NCBI GenBank assembly: GCA_016800925.1
Contig: JABCPU010000007.1
Span: 1-64,000 of the forward strand
Reading direction: 5' to 3'
Source: Suillus spraguei
Lineage: Eukaryota > Basidiomycota > Agaricomycetes > Boletales > Suillaceae
Length of the DNA: 64,000 nt
Shown here: one piece after another, positions 11,935 to 23,486 of the stretch
How positions within the stretch are numbered: position 1 is the stretch's first letter
Layout of the letters: each line of letters begins with the position of its first letter
The notes under the pieces: generated by a model
Database searches by the model: none
Told to the model about the DNA's origin: nothing
Seen by the model: the letters and a program-made list of their open reading frames with translations, nothing else
Made by a program: the position numbers and the translations under genes

Positions 11935-12370
11935 CAGCTCCGTCATGTCTACCATTATCATACACATGGGCCCACCCGTCTATATTTTATACCACCCTTG
12001 GCCCACCCGTCTAATATAATATACTGTACAACACCCTCGGCCCACCTGTCTAATAAATATTTATATAACACTCTTGGCTCACCCGTCTAATATCCGTCTA
12101 ATTTAATATGTGTCTGGGCCCACCCGTGTATGTGATAACAAGTACCCTTCACATACCTGTCTATTTGATACACATCTACCTTGATACACCCATCTACATG
12201 ATATCCAACTACCTCGGCCCATCCGTCTACCGGATATTCATGTACATCGGCCCACTCATCTACTCTACATATTCCTTGCATGGGCCCACCTGCTGTCATC
12301 GGGAATAATATTCCTCCTGGCCCATCCATCATCAACGAGGATATTTCTACCATGGGCCCATGGTCCGCTG
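11935..12370. repeat. AT-rich minisatellite with GGCCCACCCGTCTA core
   Basis: About 11-12 imperfect copies of a 35-45 bp unit carrying GGCCCACCCGTCTA followed by an AT-rich ATATAATAT stretch. It abuts the truncated 5' LTR of the LTR-2 chromovirus, and the true left end of that element is lost here. Confidence 0.75.
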
Positions 12371-12420
12371 GCCTGTATCATACGGGATATTATGCACGTC
12401 CGTTCACTCGTATAATACGG

Positions 12421-12861
12421 AGATAGTTCACTGTAATATGTGTATAAACCACTTGTAAATCTCCGTAGAACCTTAGTTCAAATATCATCTTAGATTCTGC
12501 TCATTCTGCTTCCTCCGGACTTAAGCCACTTTCTGCTCTAAGTCACCTTCCGAGACTTAGGATTGATTCCTATAGTCTATATCTCCGACTCTATCTTCGG
12601 ATAGTCTATCTCCATTAGTTTCTAGTTAGGAACTCATTCCGAAGCTAGTCTTAATCTTCGTTCCATTCTTACATTCCGGATAACCTTCGGACATATCATA
12701 TCCAGTACCTTCAAATGTCCGGATCCGTCACGCAACCCCTTCCGGATCTTCGGACAAATAACTTCTCCCTGAAATAAGGGGCATTACTCGAGAAAGGGGC
12801 ACAGTGCATGAACTGAGGCCAAAGCCCTTCGAATCTCTCTACCTTGAGTACAGTCTTAACA
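12421..12861 (+). repeat. 5' LTR of the LTR-2 chromovirus, left end truncated or divergent
   Basis: Aligns by eye with the 3' LTR (19710-20478) from about AGATAG at 12421 to CAGTCTTAACA at 12861. TATAAA is at 12443-12448 and the predicted transcript start is about 32 nt downstream. The first 300 bp or so of the LTR (TGTCATATACC..) are missing. A variant left end at 12374 (TGTATCATAC) is possible but not proven. Confidence 0.75.
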
Positions 12862-12863
12862 GT

Positions 12864-12874
12864 ATATTCGAACT
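12864..12874 (+). promoter_or_regulatory. Self-priming site (PBS) of the LTR-2 chromovirus
   Basis: ATATTCGAACT lies 2 nt after the 5' LTR end. Its exact reverse complement, AGTTCGAATAT, occurs in the 3' LTR at 20091-20101, 32 nt downstream of TATAAA. The 5' LTR has AGTTCAAATAT at 12475-12485, a single CpG-to-CpA change. This matches the Tf1/sushi scheme, where the first 11 nt of the RNA prime reverse transcription. No TGG tRNA-type site is seen. Confidence 0.75.
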
Positions 12875-13026
12875 CAAACCTTTCCGAGTAACTTTTTAAA
12901 CCATTCCATATCATGCCTCCCCGTAAAACTCAAAACACTTTCTGAGGAGCCGGACTTGGTCCGATCCAATGAGATCCCACACCCATTGTCCAAACATTCA
13001 CCAGTTTCTCTCAACGCCGCGCAAGC

Positions 13027-14205
13027 ATGAGCAACATAGGTCAAAGTATTTTCGCTCGTCAAGCCAGACCGGATCCGGTAACACCAACTCGGAACCCGGA
13101 TGACCCAGACTTCAATTTGCGCCCAACCATTCGCTTTGACGATGAGCTGCGCAGTAACCCACCAGATGATGAAGGTGATGATCTGGACAATGAGGACCCG
13201 GATGACAAAGAAGATAAAATCCACCTGAGCCCCCAGGACTGGGTCCTAGCCCAACTATCCGTAGCCATCAATCACCTCACTCGCAGTAGCCATCGTACCC
13301 CCACCTCAGATGATAGCAAAGTCAAAATCCGTGAACCGGATACCTCTGATGGATCCGAACCTCGCAAGCTCCGGGCATTCTTCGTCCAATGTGAGCTCAA
13401 CTTCCAGAGCAAACCTAATGCTTTCCGTTCCGGATGCGCTAAAGTCAATTTCGCCCAATCCTACCTTAAGGGTATGGCTCTCGAGTGGTTTAAACCGGAT
13501 CTCCTTTCGGACGGATATAGCAACTGTCCGGACTGGATGGATGACTACTCCGAGTTCATGCTCGAGCTCCAAACCAATTTCGGACCTCACGATCCCTCTG
13601 GAGATGCAGAAATGCAGTTAGAACAACTCCACATGTGTGACGGACAGCGCATCAACAAGTATGTTGTAGAATTCCAGCGACTTGCCTCCCAAGTACACGA
13701 ATGGGGAGACGGAGCCCTACAACGCCAATTCTACAATGGACTTCCAGCCTGAATCAAAGATGAGATTAGTCGCATGGGTAAACCCACTACCCTTTCAGAG
13801 TTCAAGACTCTCGCCCAGACCATCGACGCCCATTACTGGGAGTGGAGGGGCGAAGTCACCTGAGAGAGTAAAACCACCTCTTCCAATCCTCCCAGGCAGT
13901 TAACATCCGACTGGACGAATTCCAACTTGCCCGGATCTGATACGCCCAAATTCAATAAACCCATATCCTCCACAACCTCCTTTGTCCCGAAAGTTTCAGA
14001 TCTTCCTAGCGTTGTTGGTGCAGACGGAAAGCTAACCACCCAGGAGCGACAGAGGCGTATTGACAAAAGGCTCTGTATGTTCTGCGGTGGACCTGGTCAC
14101 ACTGCCCGGGAATGCACCAAATCCACTTCGCACGCTGCCAAAGGCTGCGCTACCATGCTCACTCCAGAAACGGAACTGGAAGCCTCGGATGAGGCAAAAA
14201 ATTAG
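13027..14205 (+). pseudogene. Gag of the LTR-2 chromovirus, two in-frame TGA
   Basis: Capsid/nucleocapsid precursor that would assemble cytoplasmic virus-like particles. One frame runs from ATG 13027 to TAG 14205 (392 codons), interrupted by TGA at 13750-13752 and 13861-13863. Both sit where CGA (Arg) fits the reading. The N-terminus is acidic (DDEGDDLDNEDPDDKEDK). The middle is the retrotransposon Gag core (RKLRAFFVQCELNFQ, ALEWFKPDLL, YVVEFQRLASQ). The C-terminus has one CCHC knuckle, CMFCGGPGHTAREC. Start chosen because it is the first ATG after the leader. Confidence 0.88.
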
Positions 14206-14365
14206 TCCGTGACCCTCCTGACTCCGTACGGGATGAGGGTCGTGTTGGCCCAACCCGTGCAACAGAACTATGACTCAACACTGTAACTCTTCCTGATCCG
14301 AACTCTCTGTGTCCATATGTCTCTCTTCCGTCTTTCTCCAATATATCTGACCTTCCAGCCCTCAT

Positions 14366-14840
14366 TGTTACGGACTGGGGTGGCGTCACCAGCAACAGTG
14401 AAAAGACACAGACGGTCTGCTGGGAAGTTCTACAATGTCCAGAAGAGGACAAGGTGAAAGTACAAGGAACGCATTCCGAGTACAATCAAGGGTCCGGCCT
14501 CGATGACAAGTCAAAGAGGTTCTGTGAGAATAGAGACTAAGGCTAAGGAGTGCTTAGACTTAGAGACGATTCAAGGCAACTTAGGTTGGAGACCTAAGCG
14601 AAGGAGATTCCAGGTAAAACCCAGTAAGATTAAAGTAAAGTATTTAATACAAGTACACTGTGCTTAAATAGGCCAATATGTGCGCACAGACCAAGTAACC
14701 GTGAGAATGTAACTGCGTATCCTAATAAGGAAGGCATGTGTTTGTACAGATGCGTTGAGCATATGAGTCAGAGTCATATGACATGATATACAAGTAAGAG
14801 TGTAACAGGAAAATGAATAGGGGCACGTATGACTGTAACA
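14366..14840 (-). mobile_element. Solo LTR-1 at the gag-pol junction
   Basis: 475 bp, TGTTACGGAC to CTGTAACA on the plus strand, with exact 5-bp duplication CTCAT at 14361-14365 and 14841-14845. Same family as the LTRs of E1-E3. Removing it rejoins LPALI to DCGSSHCF at the protease active site, so it post-dates the host element. Confidence 0.95.
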
Positions 14841-17800
14841 CTCATAGACTGTGGTTCCTCCCACTGCTTCATAGACACTGATTTCGTCCGAAAACATAAA
14901 ATTCCTACCTATCAGATTCCTCCGCTTCCGCTCCGTTTATTTGATGGTACATGCAATAACAATATTGTCAAAGCCATAAACTTATCCGTCCGATTCTCCT
15001 CCAGTGTAATCACTTCCGACATGTTCTACGTCACCCCTTTGGATTCCTCATGTTATATCGTTCTCGGATATAGCTGGCTCACCCGACACAATCCGTTGAT
15101 TGACTGGGTATTGGGCAGCATCGAGTTCCGAACTACTGTACAGGGAATGCCATTAACCCCATCCGCATCATCACTGCCTCTGGAGACACCATCCATGGCA
15201 GGAAAATCCAATCCGACACCTCTGTTATCTTTGGGTATTCCATCCAAGGAAGATTCCTCCCCTCCAATATCTCCGTTGCCTCAGAGCACCCCATCCATGG
15301 CAGAGACTCCGCCTCTGACCAAATCCGAACCCTCCGCTGGTACTTCAGTCCCTAACATATCGTTGATAAACGCAGTGGCCTTTTGCCATGCCTGCAAGTT
15401 AGAAGGATCTACTCAGTTCAGCATCTACCTCCGTCCCTCCGAAGTAAATCTTCGATCCGTATCCATATCACCCGATCCTCCAGACCTCTCCAGAATCCCT
15501 TCCGAGTACCACAAATTTGCGGATGTCTTTGACAAAGGCAACACCGGACAACTTCTCCCTCATCGACCCTACAATCTCAAGATTGAGTTGGAAGAAGGGG
15601 CTAGTCCGCCTCTTGGAACCATATATTCTCTTTCTCCGGTAGAGCTTGAGGCCCTCTGGAAGTTCCTTGATGAAAACATCTCGTCTGGACTCCTCCGTTC
15701 CTCATCCTCTCCCCATGGAGCCCCCGTCCTATTTGTCAAAAAGAAGGATGGATCCCTCCGCCTTTGTGTGGATTTCCGCAGTCTCAATCACATCACCAAG
15801 GAAGACCGATATCCATTACCCCTCATTGCCGACCTCCTAGACTCCCTGAGCCATGCTAAAGTTTATACCAAAATTGATCTCCGATCTGCATATCACCTCG
15901 TCTGGATAACAGAAGGAGACGAATGGAAGACTTCCTTCTGTATGCACTATGGCTCCTATGAATGGTTGGTGATGCCGGAAGGCCTCACAAATGCTCCGGC
16001 GGCTTTCCAGCGCTTTGTCAATAGCGTGTTTGCCGATATGCTGGACATATGTGTTGTTGTATATCTGGATGACATCCTTATCTATTCCCAAGACCTTGCA
16101 AGTCATAAGGAACATGTCCGAGAAGTTTTACGACGTCTCCATAAACACCGACTATATGCCAAACCCGAGAAATGTGAATTCCATTCATCCTCCATCAAAT
16201 ATCTTGGTTACCTCCTATCTCTGGATGGCTTGACAATGTCGTCCGAGAAAATCCAGTTTATCTTAGACTGGCCAGAACCTCAGAAAGTCAAGGACATCCA
16301 ATCCTTCCTCGGATTCGCTAATTTCTATCATCGTTTCATCTTTAACTACTCGGATATCGTGGTTCCCCTTACTCGACTCACTCACAAGGGCATCACTTGG
16401 GACTTTTCCAAGGACTGCCGGAAATCATTTGACGCACTCAAGAAAGCCTTTACTTCCGCTCCGGTGCTAATGCATTGGATTCCAAATGTTCCTATAGTTG
16501 TGGAAACTGAGGCCTCGGATTATGCTATTGCTGGAATACTATCCATTGTGTGCCCAGACTTGGAACTTCATCCGGTGGGATTTTACTCCCGGACACTGTC
16601 CGGTGCAGAACTCAACTATGATGTCCATGATAAGGAACTACTAGCCATCTATGCTGCATTCCGAACCTGGCGCCATTACCTAGAAGGCTTGTCCAAGCCT
16701 ATAGATGTGGTCATGGACCACAAGAACCTTTAGTACTTCTCTACCACCAAACTGCTATCCCGTCGTCAGGCCCGCTGGTCCGAGTTCCTCCATCAGTTCA
16801 ACCTTGTTATCCATTACCTCCCTGGAAAACTCGGAGTCAAGCCAGATTCCCTCACTAGACGATGGGATGTCTACCCTAAAGAGGGGGATAAGGACTATGC
16901 TCAGATTAACCCTCACAACCTCCATCCAATATTCGCTTTGGAACAATTAGCTTCGTTGTCCCTATGAGCTTCCATTTTAGCAACTCCAGTCCTTAGAGCA
17001 GCTGTTCTTATGGACACCGAACACCTCCGGAAAGACATTCTGATAGCACTCCCTAATGACCCCATTGCACAAACGCATTTTCCAGTTCCTTCAGATCCAA
17101 GATGGACAATAGACGATGGTGGATTCCTTTGTTGTGACAACTGCATCTACGTTCCGGATACCAATGATCTACGACTTCGCATCCTCCAGAATTGCCATGA
17201 CCACCCCCTATCCGGACATTTTGGACAGAATCGTACTCTCGAGCTCATCCGACGCAACTATACCTGGCCCGGAGTACGAGCCTTTGTCAAAGAGTATGTC
17301 AGATCCTGCACATCCTGCGCCTGAGCCAAAGTTCCGAGACATAAGCCCTATGGACTACTCAAGCAACTCCCCATCCTGGAAAAACCATGGAATTCCATCT
17401 CTATGGATTTCATTGAACAACTTCCGGACTCATCCGGCTTTACAGCCATCCTCGTCATCATAGATCGCCTATCCAAGCAAGCCATATTCGTCCCGACCCA
17501 CGACACCATTACTTCTCCTGATCTCGCCCGCCTATTTCTCCTCCATATCTTCTCTAAGCATGGAGTCCCATCCCATGTAACCTTGGATCAAGGAACAGAG
17601 TTCGTATCCCACTTCTTCCGTTCCTTAGGAAAGGCATTGGACATGGTCCTACACTTCACATCCGGATATCATCCGGAAGGGGACGGACAAACAGAATGTG
17701 CCAACCAAATGCTGGAACAGTACCTCCGGATCTACTGCAACTATCAGCAGGACAACTGGTCCGAGCTACTGCCCCTCGCAGAGTTCACATACAATAACGC

Positions 17801-18479
17801 TCCGAGTGCCACTACCAGAGTTTCACCTTTCTTCGCCAATAAAGGTTATCATCCGAACATTTCCATCCAACCGGAACGCGACCTATCCTCCATCCGTGCC
17901 CAGGAATATGCCCTAGACCTTAACAAACTTCACCAGTTCCTCCAAGATGAGATGTCCGAAGCTCAGAAACGCTATCAAGGACCTGCGGACACTAAAAGAC
18001 AACCCACTCCAGACTTCTGGATTGGAGAACAAGTCTTCGTCAAAGCCAAGTACTTCCGCTCCACTCATCCGTCGAAGAAACTTTCAGAAAAGAATTTGGG
18101 ACCATTTGAAATTATATCCCGCCCAGGTACTCATTCCTTCGCCATCTGACTTCCGGATTCTATGCGTTCCGTACATCCTGTTTTCCATGTCTCACAATTA
18201 GAGCCAGCAGTTCCAAACACCATTCCTAATCGCATCCAACCTCCTCTGCCACCAGTTGAAGTCGACGGAGAACCAGAGTACGAGATATCCGAAATCCTGG
18301 ACTCCAAACTGGACCGTCGTAGGCACCATTGCCAACTTCTATACCTCGTCCATTGGTCTGGATACGAAGGAACGGACGAAGAAACTTCCTGGTTACTGGC
18401 CACAGAACTCGGAAACGCATCAGATCTTGTAGCGGATTTTCACTCAGCATATCTGCACAAGCCTGGTCCCATTGCTTGA
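14841..18479 (+). pseudogene. Pol of the LTR-2 chromovirus: PR, RT, RNase H, integrase, chromodomain
   Basis: A single frame with no frameshift over 3.6 kb but four stops: TAG 16731, and TGA 16965, 17322 and 18147 (CGA expected at each TGA). Protease begins at DCGSSHCFIDTDF, where the catalytic Ser of DSG is Cys. RT spans about 15500-16450 with KDGSLRLCVDFRSLN and YLDD at 16062-16073. RNase H follows (ETEASDYAIAGILS, a Glu at 16509 where Asp is usual). Integrase has the HHCC region (HDHPLSGHF..CTSCA) and the DDE core (SMDFIEQ, LDQGTEF, YHPEGDGQTECANQMLEQ). A C-terminal chromodomain (YEISEILDSKL..LYLVHWSGYEGTDEETSW) would steer insertion to heterochromatin. Inactive as it stands. Confidence 0.93.
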
Positions 18480-18536
18480 AAAGTACATAACGAAATATAA
18501 GTACATTGAGGGCAGTAGCGGAAATCCGGATCTGGA

Positions 18537-19514
18537 CTAAGCGCCAGTCTCCATTTCACCTCCAGCACCCCCAGTCTCCTCCCCAGTCCCATCCGCCATC
18601 TCTCCTCCATTCTCATCCGCCACCTCTTCCCCAATCTCCTCACCAGCGCCATCCTTGTCGGATCCGGCAGAAACAGAAAGCCTAAATCCGGTCCAGATTT
18701 CCTCGATGAGCAGGGCCTGGAATTCCCTCTGTTGTTGGAGGAAGGCCTCCATGGTAGAGCTCATCCGCTCCATGGCAATCCGGCTCCCTTCCACTGCCGC
18801 AATACCATCTTGGAGAAGTCCATTGGTCCGCGCCAGCTCAGCAATGATGCCATTAGCAGCGGCCACCCAAGCCTGATCATCATACTCCACAACATCCTCA
18901 TCTGTACCTTTGATAGTGACGGGATTAGAGAAGACATCCGCGTCCGCCACATCCAGAGTAGGACTCCTCTGACGGCGCTTGCCTTTGCCCTTCAGAGACG
19001 GAGTACCAGCAGGACACTGCCTCTTCCAGCCCTTGGGTCCCTTAATGAATCCGGGCCTTCCAGGACAAGTGGCCTTGTCCTTCCGGCAGACATCACAGGA
19101 CTTAATCTACGAAATGTCTAAATCAGTGGATCCGAAGGGTTTTGGACGACTCACCAAGGCATTCTTCTCAGCATCACCCCACTGACACATCCGGTCCTTA
19201 GTGACGCAATGGGAGCAGTACCCATCCTTTGCTCCAGATGCAGGAGCAGCCTTGGCCTTGCCAATCCATTAGGATCCGGACCTAGAAGAGTCCACATCAC
19301 TCACCCGAGCCTCAATCAGAGCCCTCCGTCTCTTTTCCTCCATTTCCCTCCGGATCTCCGCCAGCTCAATGTGTTTCAACTCCTCCTGTCTTTTCCGCTC
19401 CTCTGCCTCTTTCTGCTTCCGCTCCGCCTCGGCTTCCGCTGCAGCCAGTTGCTGTTCCAGATCCGCCACAATGTCAGCAGCAGACTTAGGGGCATCGGAT
19501 TTCTTTCCAGACAT
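18537..19514 (-). CDS. Antisense three-exon gene inside the chromovirus: coiled coil plus Cys pairs
   Basis: Function not recognised. Exon 1 is 19514-19305 (70 codons from ATG 19514, MSGKKSDAPK). The intron is 19304-19257 (48 nt, GTGAGT, with CTAAT branch-like motif; a 54-nt alternative ends at 19251). Exon 2 is 19256-19155 (34 codons), the second intron is 19154-19107 (48 nt, GTGAGT to TCGTAG) and exon 3 is 19106-18537 including the stop. All junctions are phase 0 and the product is 293 residues. Residues about 20-68 are a Glu/Arg/Lys coiled coil. Two Cys motifs straddle the second intron: GYCSHCVTKDRMCQWGD and SCDVCRKDKATCPG (CxxC..C each). A helical segment (MERMSSTMEAFLQQQREFQ) and a Gly/Glu-rich acidic tail follow. 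It lies between pol and the 3' LTR, opposite to the element's own transcript, and no lesion is visible. Plausibly a captured host DNA- or zinc-binding protein; that is inference. Confidence 0.72.
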
Positions 19515-19696
19515 GTTGTAAAGCAAGTTTTGTTAGCAGGAGTATGAAGTGGGGGTAGGAATCACTTCGGATGTCTGACGTCCATATATCTGTCAGATTA
19601 CAGACTCAGCACTACAACCATCAAACTTCCCCATCGTCCCACATTAATCTTGTCCGATCCGGATCGACGCTTCGTGTGCCTCAGGGGTTCGGCCCT

Positions 19697-19706
19697 AAGG
19701 GGGGGA
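19697..19706 (+). other. Polypurine tract of the LTR-2 chromovirus
   Basis: The purine run AAGGGGGGGA ends 3 nt before the 3' LTR start at 19710, the expected place for priming of plus-strand DNA synthesis. Confidence 0.75.
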
Positions 19707-19709
19707 TAC

Positions 19710-20478
19710 TGTCATATACCATACTTCTAATCTCAGATCCGACCATATCCGATCAGATCCGATCGATTCCATATCCGTCCGGTCCACAGATCCTGTCCGG
19801 ACCACCCATCCGAATGTGCTCACTTCTCGCACCTTAACTCCCTTGTGTATATCCGCATCTATCTCCTTTCGTCATTCCTCCTGTTTCTGGTATTCCGGCT
19901 ATGTATATTTCCCTCCTATGTCACTGATCCATTACCTGTGTTCATTTCTGATTCGTGCTTACTGATCCGCTGTGCATTAACTAATAGACTTCCGTTACAC
20001 TTCATACATAGCCCTCGGTCCCGGACTCATTGATTATCCATACTAGATACTTACAGTATATAAACCACTTGTAGATCTCTGTAGAACCTTAGTTCGAATA
20101 TCATCTTAGATTCTACTCGTTCTGTTTCCTCTGGACTTAAGCCACTTTCCGCTTTAAGTCACCTTCCGAGACTTAGGATTGATTCCTATAGTCTATATCC
20201 CCGACTCTATCTTCGGATAGTCTACCTCCGTTAGTTTCTAGTTAGGAACTCGTTCCGAAACTAGCCTTAATCTCTGTCCTCTCCTTACGTTCCGAATAAC
20301 CTTCGGACGTATCATATCCAATACCTTCGGACACCCGGATCCGTCACGCAACTCCTTCCGGGTCTTCGGACGAATAACTCCTCCCTGAAATAAGGGGCAT
20401 TACTCGAGAAAGGGGCACAGTGCACGAACTGAGGCCAAAGCCCTTCGGATCTCGCTACCCTTGAGTACAGTCTTAACA
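19710..20478 (+). repeat. 3' LTR of the LTR-2 chromovirus
   Basis: 769 bp from TGTCATATACC to CAGTCTTAACA. TATATAAA is at 20057-20064 and the self-priming match is at 20091-20101. The flank ATGAG (20479-20483) would be the target duplication, but no partner is found on the left. Confidence 0.88.
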
Positions 20479-20575
20479 ATGAGATCATTGATGATCCCAT
20501 TTTCCATAATCAATCCAACAATTCCCAACTTCCCATTGCCATCCAACTTGCAATATTTCTTAACCGTGCTGGCCA

Positions 20576-21048
20576 TGTTACAATCATACATGCCCCTATT
20601 CATTTTCTGTCTCCCTTACTTTGTATATTACATAAAGTGACTCTGACTCATATGCTCAACGCATCTGTACTATAGTTGCCTTCCTTCTTTGGATACGCAC
20701 TTACATTCTCACGTCTCTCTTGGTCCGTGCGCACATATTGGCCTATTTAAGCATGTTGTATTATGCTTGTATACTTCACTTTAATCTTACTGGGTTTTAC
20801 CTGGAACATCCTTCACTTAGGTCTCCAACCTAAGTCGTCTTGAATCGTCTCTAAGTCTAAGCACTCCTTAGCCTTAGTCTCTATTCTCGTATAACCTCTT
20901 AGACTTGTCTTTGAGGCTGAACCCTTGATAGTACTCAGAATGCGTTCCTTGTACTTTCACCTTGTCCTCTTCTGGACATTGTAGAACTTCCCAGCAGACC
21001 GTCTGTGTCTTTTCACTGTTGCTGGTGACGCCACCCCAGTTTGTAACA
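20576..21048 (+). mobile_element. Solo LTR-1 in Harbinger copy 1
   Basis: 473 bp, TGTTACAATC to TTTGTAACA, with exact 5-bp duplication GGCCA (20571-20575 and 21049-21053). It interrupts the codons between QLAIFLNRAG and HYGN, a stretch that is continuous in the second Harbinger copy near 50520-50550. Confidence 0.95.
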
Positions 21049-21410
21049 GGCCATTATGGTAATGCAAGCTCAAATGAGGATGTCTGCCAGTGGGCAGGTG
21101 TCAGTGTTGGGTCAGTCACAAACTGCACTAATCGTGTCATGATTGCCCTGCTTGCAAAGCATGACAAATTTATATTCTTCCCCAATCTTGACTCAGATGA
21201 TGCTGGTCATTCCCGGAAGTATGTCCAGGACCATACTTGCCCAGAGTGGAGGAATGGTATCCTAGCTGCTGATGGATCATTGTTAACCCTTTGTGACAAG
21301 CCAGGTCTCTATACTTTTTAAGTAGGAAGTCTCAGTACTCCCTCAACTGCCAGGTATTTTATTTTACAGCTTTTTCTCTAATTTAAATTCTTTGAGGCAG
21401 TTATTATGAT

Positions 21411-23486
21411 TGTTAAGACTGTACTCAAGGGGTGAAAGATCCGAAGGGCTTTGGACTCAGTTCATGCACTGTGCCCTTTCTTGAGTAATGCCCCTTATTT
21501 CAGGGAGTAGGTATACATCCGAAGATCCGAGAGGAGTTGCATGACTAATCCGGAAGTCTGAAGGTATCTGTTACGACCATGCAAAACCAGAGATTAGTAA
21601 GAAGTCCTGGTCTTACATGGGGTTGTACCAGAGGGTTGTAAGTCAAAGGGGCTTGGCCTCAGCTCGTACGCTGTGCCCCTTACCCGAGTATGTGCCCTTA
21701 ATTTCGGATGAAGTCCAAGGGAGAGTTCTGGTGGAGTCCGGATGGAGGGTCTGGATGAACTCTAAGGCAGGATAGCTCGACAGAGCTCCAATGGACTTCC
21801 GGATGAGCGCGGGAATGCGCCGGAACTATTTTCGGAAGGTAGGGAGTAATGGTAACACTACTGGAACAAGTTCCAAGTCGAACAGATGAAGGATGGTCCG
21901 CTGGACAAAGTCCAGGGCAGGATAGGAGCAGAGTTCCGGAGGGAAAGATGATTCATAGATGTCAGAGGATAGGATAGGATGGATCCGGAGGACTAGGGGT
22001 CCGAAGGTCCGGAGCTCGGAGGAGCGGAGGAGCGGAGGAGCGGAGGAGCGGAGGAGCGGATGATCAGATGATCGGATGAGCATAGCTCTGTGGATCTTAG
22101 AGGAAGTGTTGGCTACTTAGAGAGGAGTAGGTCCGGATATGGTGTAGAGATAGTATAGACTACTCCAGACAAGGTCCGGAATAGAAACAGACAGTATAAG
22201 ACTACCAAAGGTAGAGTCGGAGGTGAAACAGATGATAGACGGAGATGGACGAAGTCCGAAAAGATTATAGGACATAGGATCAAAGCTCCGGCCTAGGGAG
22301 TGATCCCATAGGCCTGAGTTGGAAGCTTGCAAGAACGGAGATGGAGTTATATAGACATGATAACAGGATACAGAGTAATCAAAGGAATATACAGAAGTAG
22401 GAACAATGAATCAGACTAAGGTCTGCAGGAGTTGTACTACAAGTTTATATACTGTAGGAGCATGCCGGAGGGTAAGTACGGATAGTCCGAGGCTATGTCT
22501 GAAGCATACGGAAACACATTAGTAAGTACAGCGGGACATAAGGCTATGAACTCGGAGATGAAGCTCATACGAAATACTTATCAAGACGGAGGCAGAGATC
22601 ACCGAGAACCGAAAGCACAGAGATACCCAGAAGCCGGAGAGACAGGTATATTCTAAAAGGGGTAATGCGCAGGTGCGTGGGAATAGTTCAGATATGAACT
22701 CGGATCGGATATGGACACAGATCGGATATGGACATGGATCGGATATGGACACGGATGGATATGGATTGGAGTGGATGGGTGGATTGGATATGTGAACTGG
22801 ATTGGATGGGTGGATCAGATATGTGTAGGTTGGGTGTCTGGATGTCCATGGATTGGGTTTGATCTAGACCTGAATGTACGGTATATGACAGTATCGGATA
22901 TGATACGTCCGGAGGTTATCTGGAGCATAGGGATGGAACAAGGATTAAGGCTAGCTTTGGAACAAGTTCCTAACTAGAAACTAACAGAGGTAGACTATCT
23001 GAAGATAGAGTTGGAGATATAGACTAAAGGAATCAATCCCAAGTCTCGGAAGATGACTTAGAGCGGAAAGTGACTTAAGTCCAGAGGAAGCAGAATGAGC
23101 AGAATCTAAGATGATATTCGAACTAAGGTTCCATGGAGATCTACAAGTGGTTTATATACTGTAAGTATCTAGTACGGATAATCAATGAGTCTGGGACCGA
23201 GGGCTATGTACAATGTATGACAGAAGTCTATTAGTTAATGCACAGCAGATCAGTAAGCATGAATCACAAATGAAACACAGGTAATGGATCAGTGACACAG
23301 GACAGAAATATACACAGCCAGGATACCAGAAACAGGAGGAATGATGAAAGGAGATAGATGCAGATATCCACAAGGGAGTTAGAGTGCGAGAAGTGGGCAC
23401 ATTCAGATAGGCGATCCGGACAGGATCTGTGGACCGGACAGAAATAGAATTGATCAGATCTGGGATCAGAAGTATGGTATATGACA
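21411..23486 (-). mobile_element. Solo LTR-2 in Harbinger copy 1, itself split by a solo LTR-3
   Basis: Starts TGTTAAGACTG and ends TATATGACA on the plus strand, with duplication ATGAT at 21406-21410 and 23487-23491. Without the nested LTR-3 and its duplicated 5 bp it is 749 bp, close to the 769-bp 3' LTR of the LTR-2 chromovirus. Confidence 0.93.
21569..22890 (-). mobile_element. Solo LTR-3, copy 2, nested in the solo LTR-2
   Basis: 1322 bp, TGTTACGACC to TATATGACA, duplication GTATC at 21564-21568 and 22891-22895. Its octanucleotide array (22018-22081) has only 8 units, against 30 and 41 in two other copies, which explains most of its shorter length. Confidence 0.95.

Larger units (their letters stand above)
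12421..20478 (+). mobile_element. Ty3/gypsy chromovirus on LTR-2 with antisense cargo gene
   Basis: Order: truncated 5' LTR, self-priming site, gag, pol (protease, RT, RNase H, integrase, chromodomain), antisense spliced gene, polypurine tract, 3' LTR. The 3' LTR ends at 20478, directly against the body of a Harbinger transposase. The matching 5' part of that transposase is not present left of 12421, so the left end has been lost or recombined. A solo LTR-1 (14366-14840) splits the gag-pol junction. At least seven inactivating lesions are visible. Confidence 0.9.

Noticed and set aside
12374..12420. True left end of the LTR-2 chromovirus at TGTATCATAC
   Set aside because: No similarity to the 3' LTR start and no target duplication partner for ATGAG; kept only as a possibility.
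14664..14897. Small minus-strand frame rich in Tyr/Cys/Ser
   Set aside because: It lies across an LTR-1 boundary and repeats wherever LTR-1 occurs.
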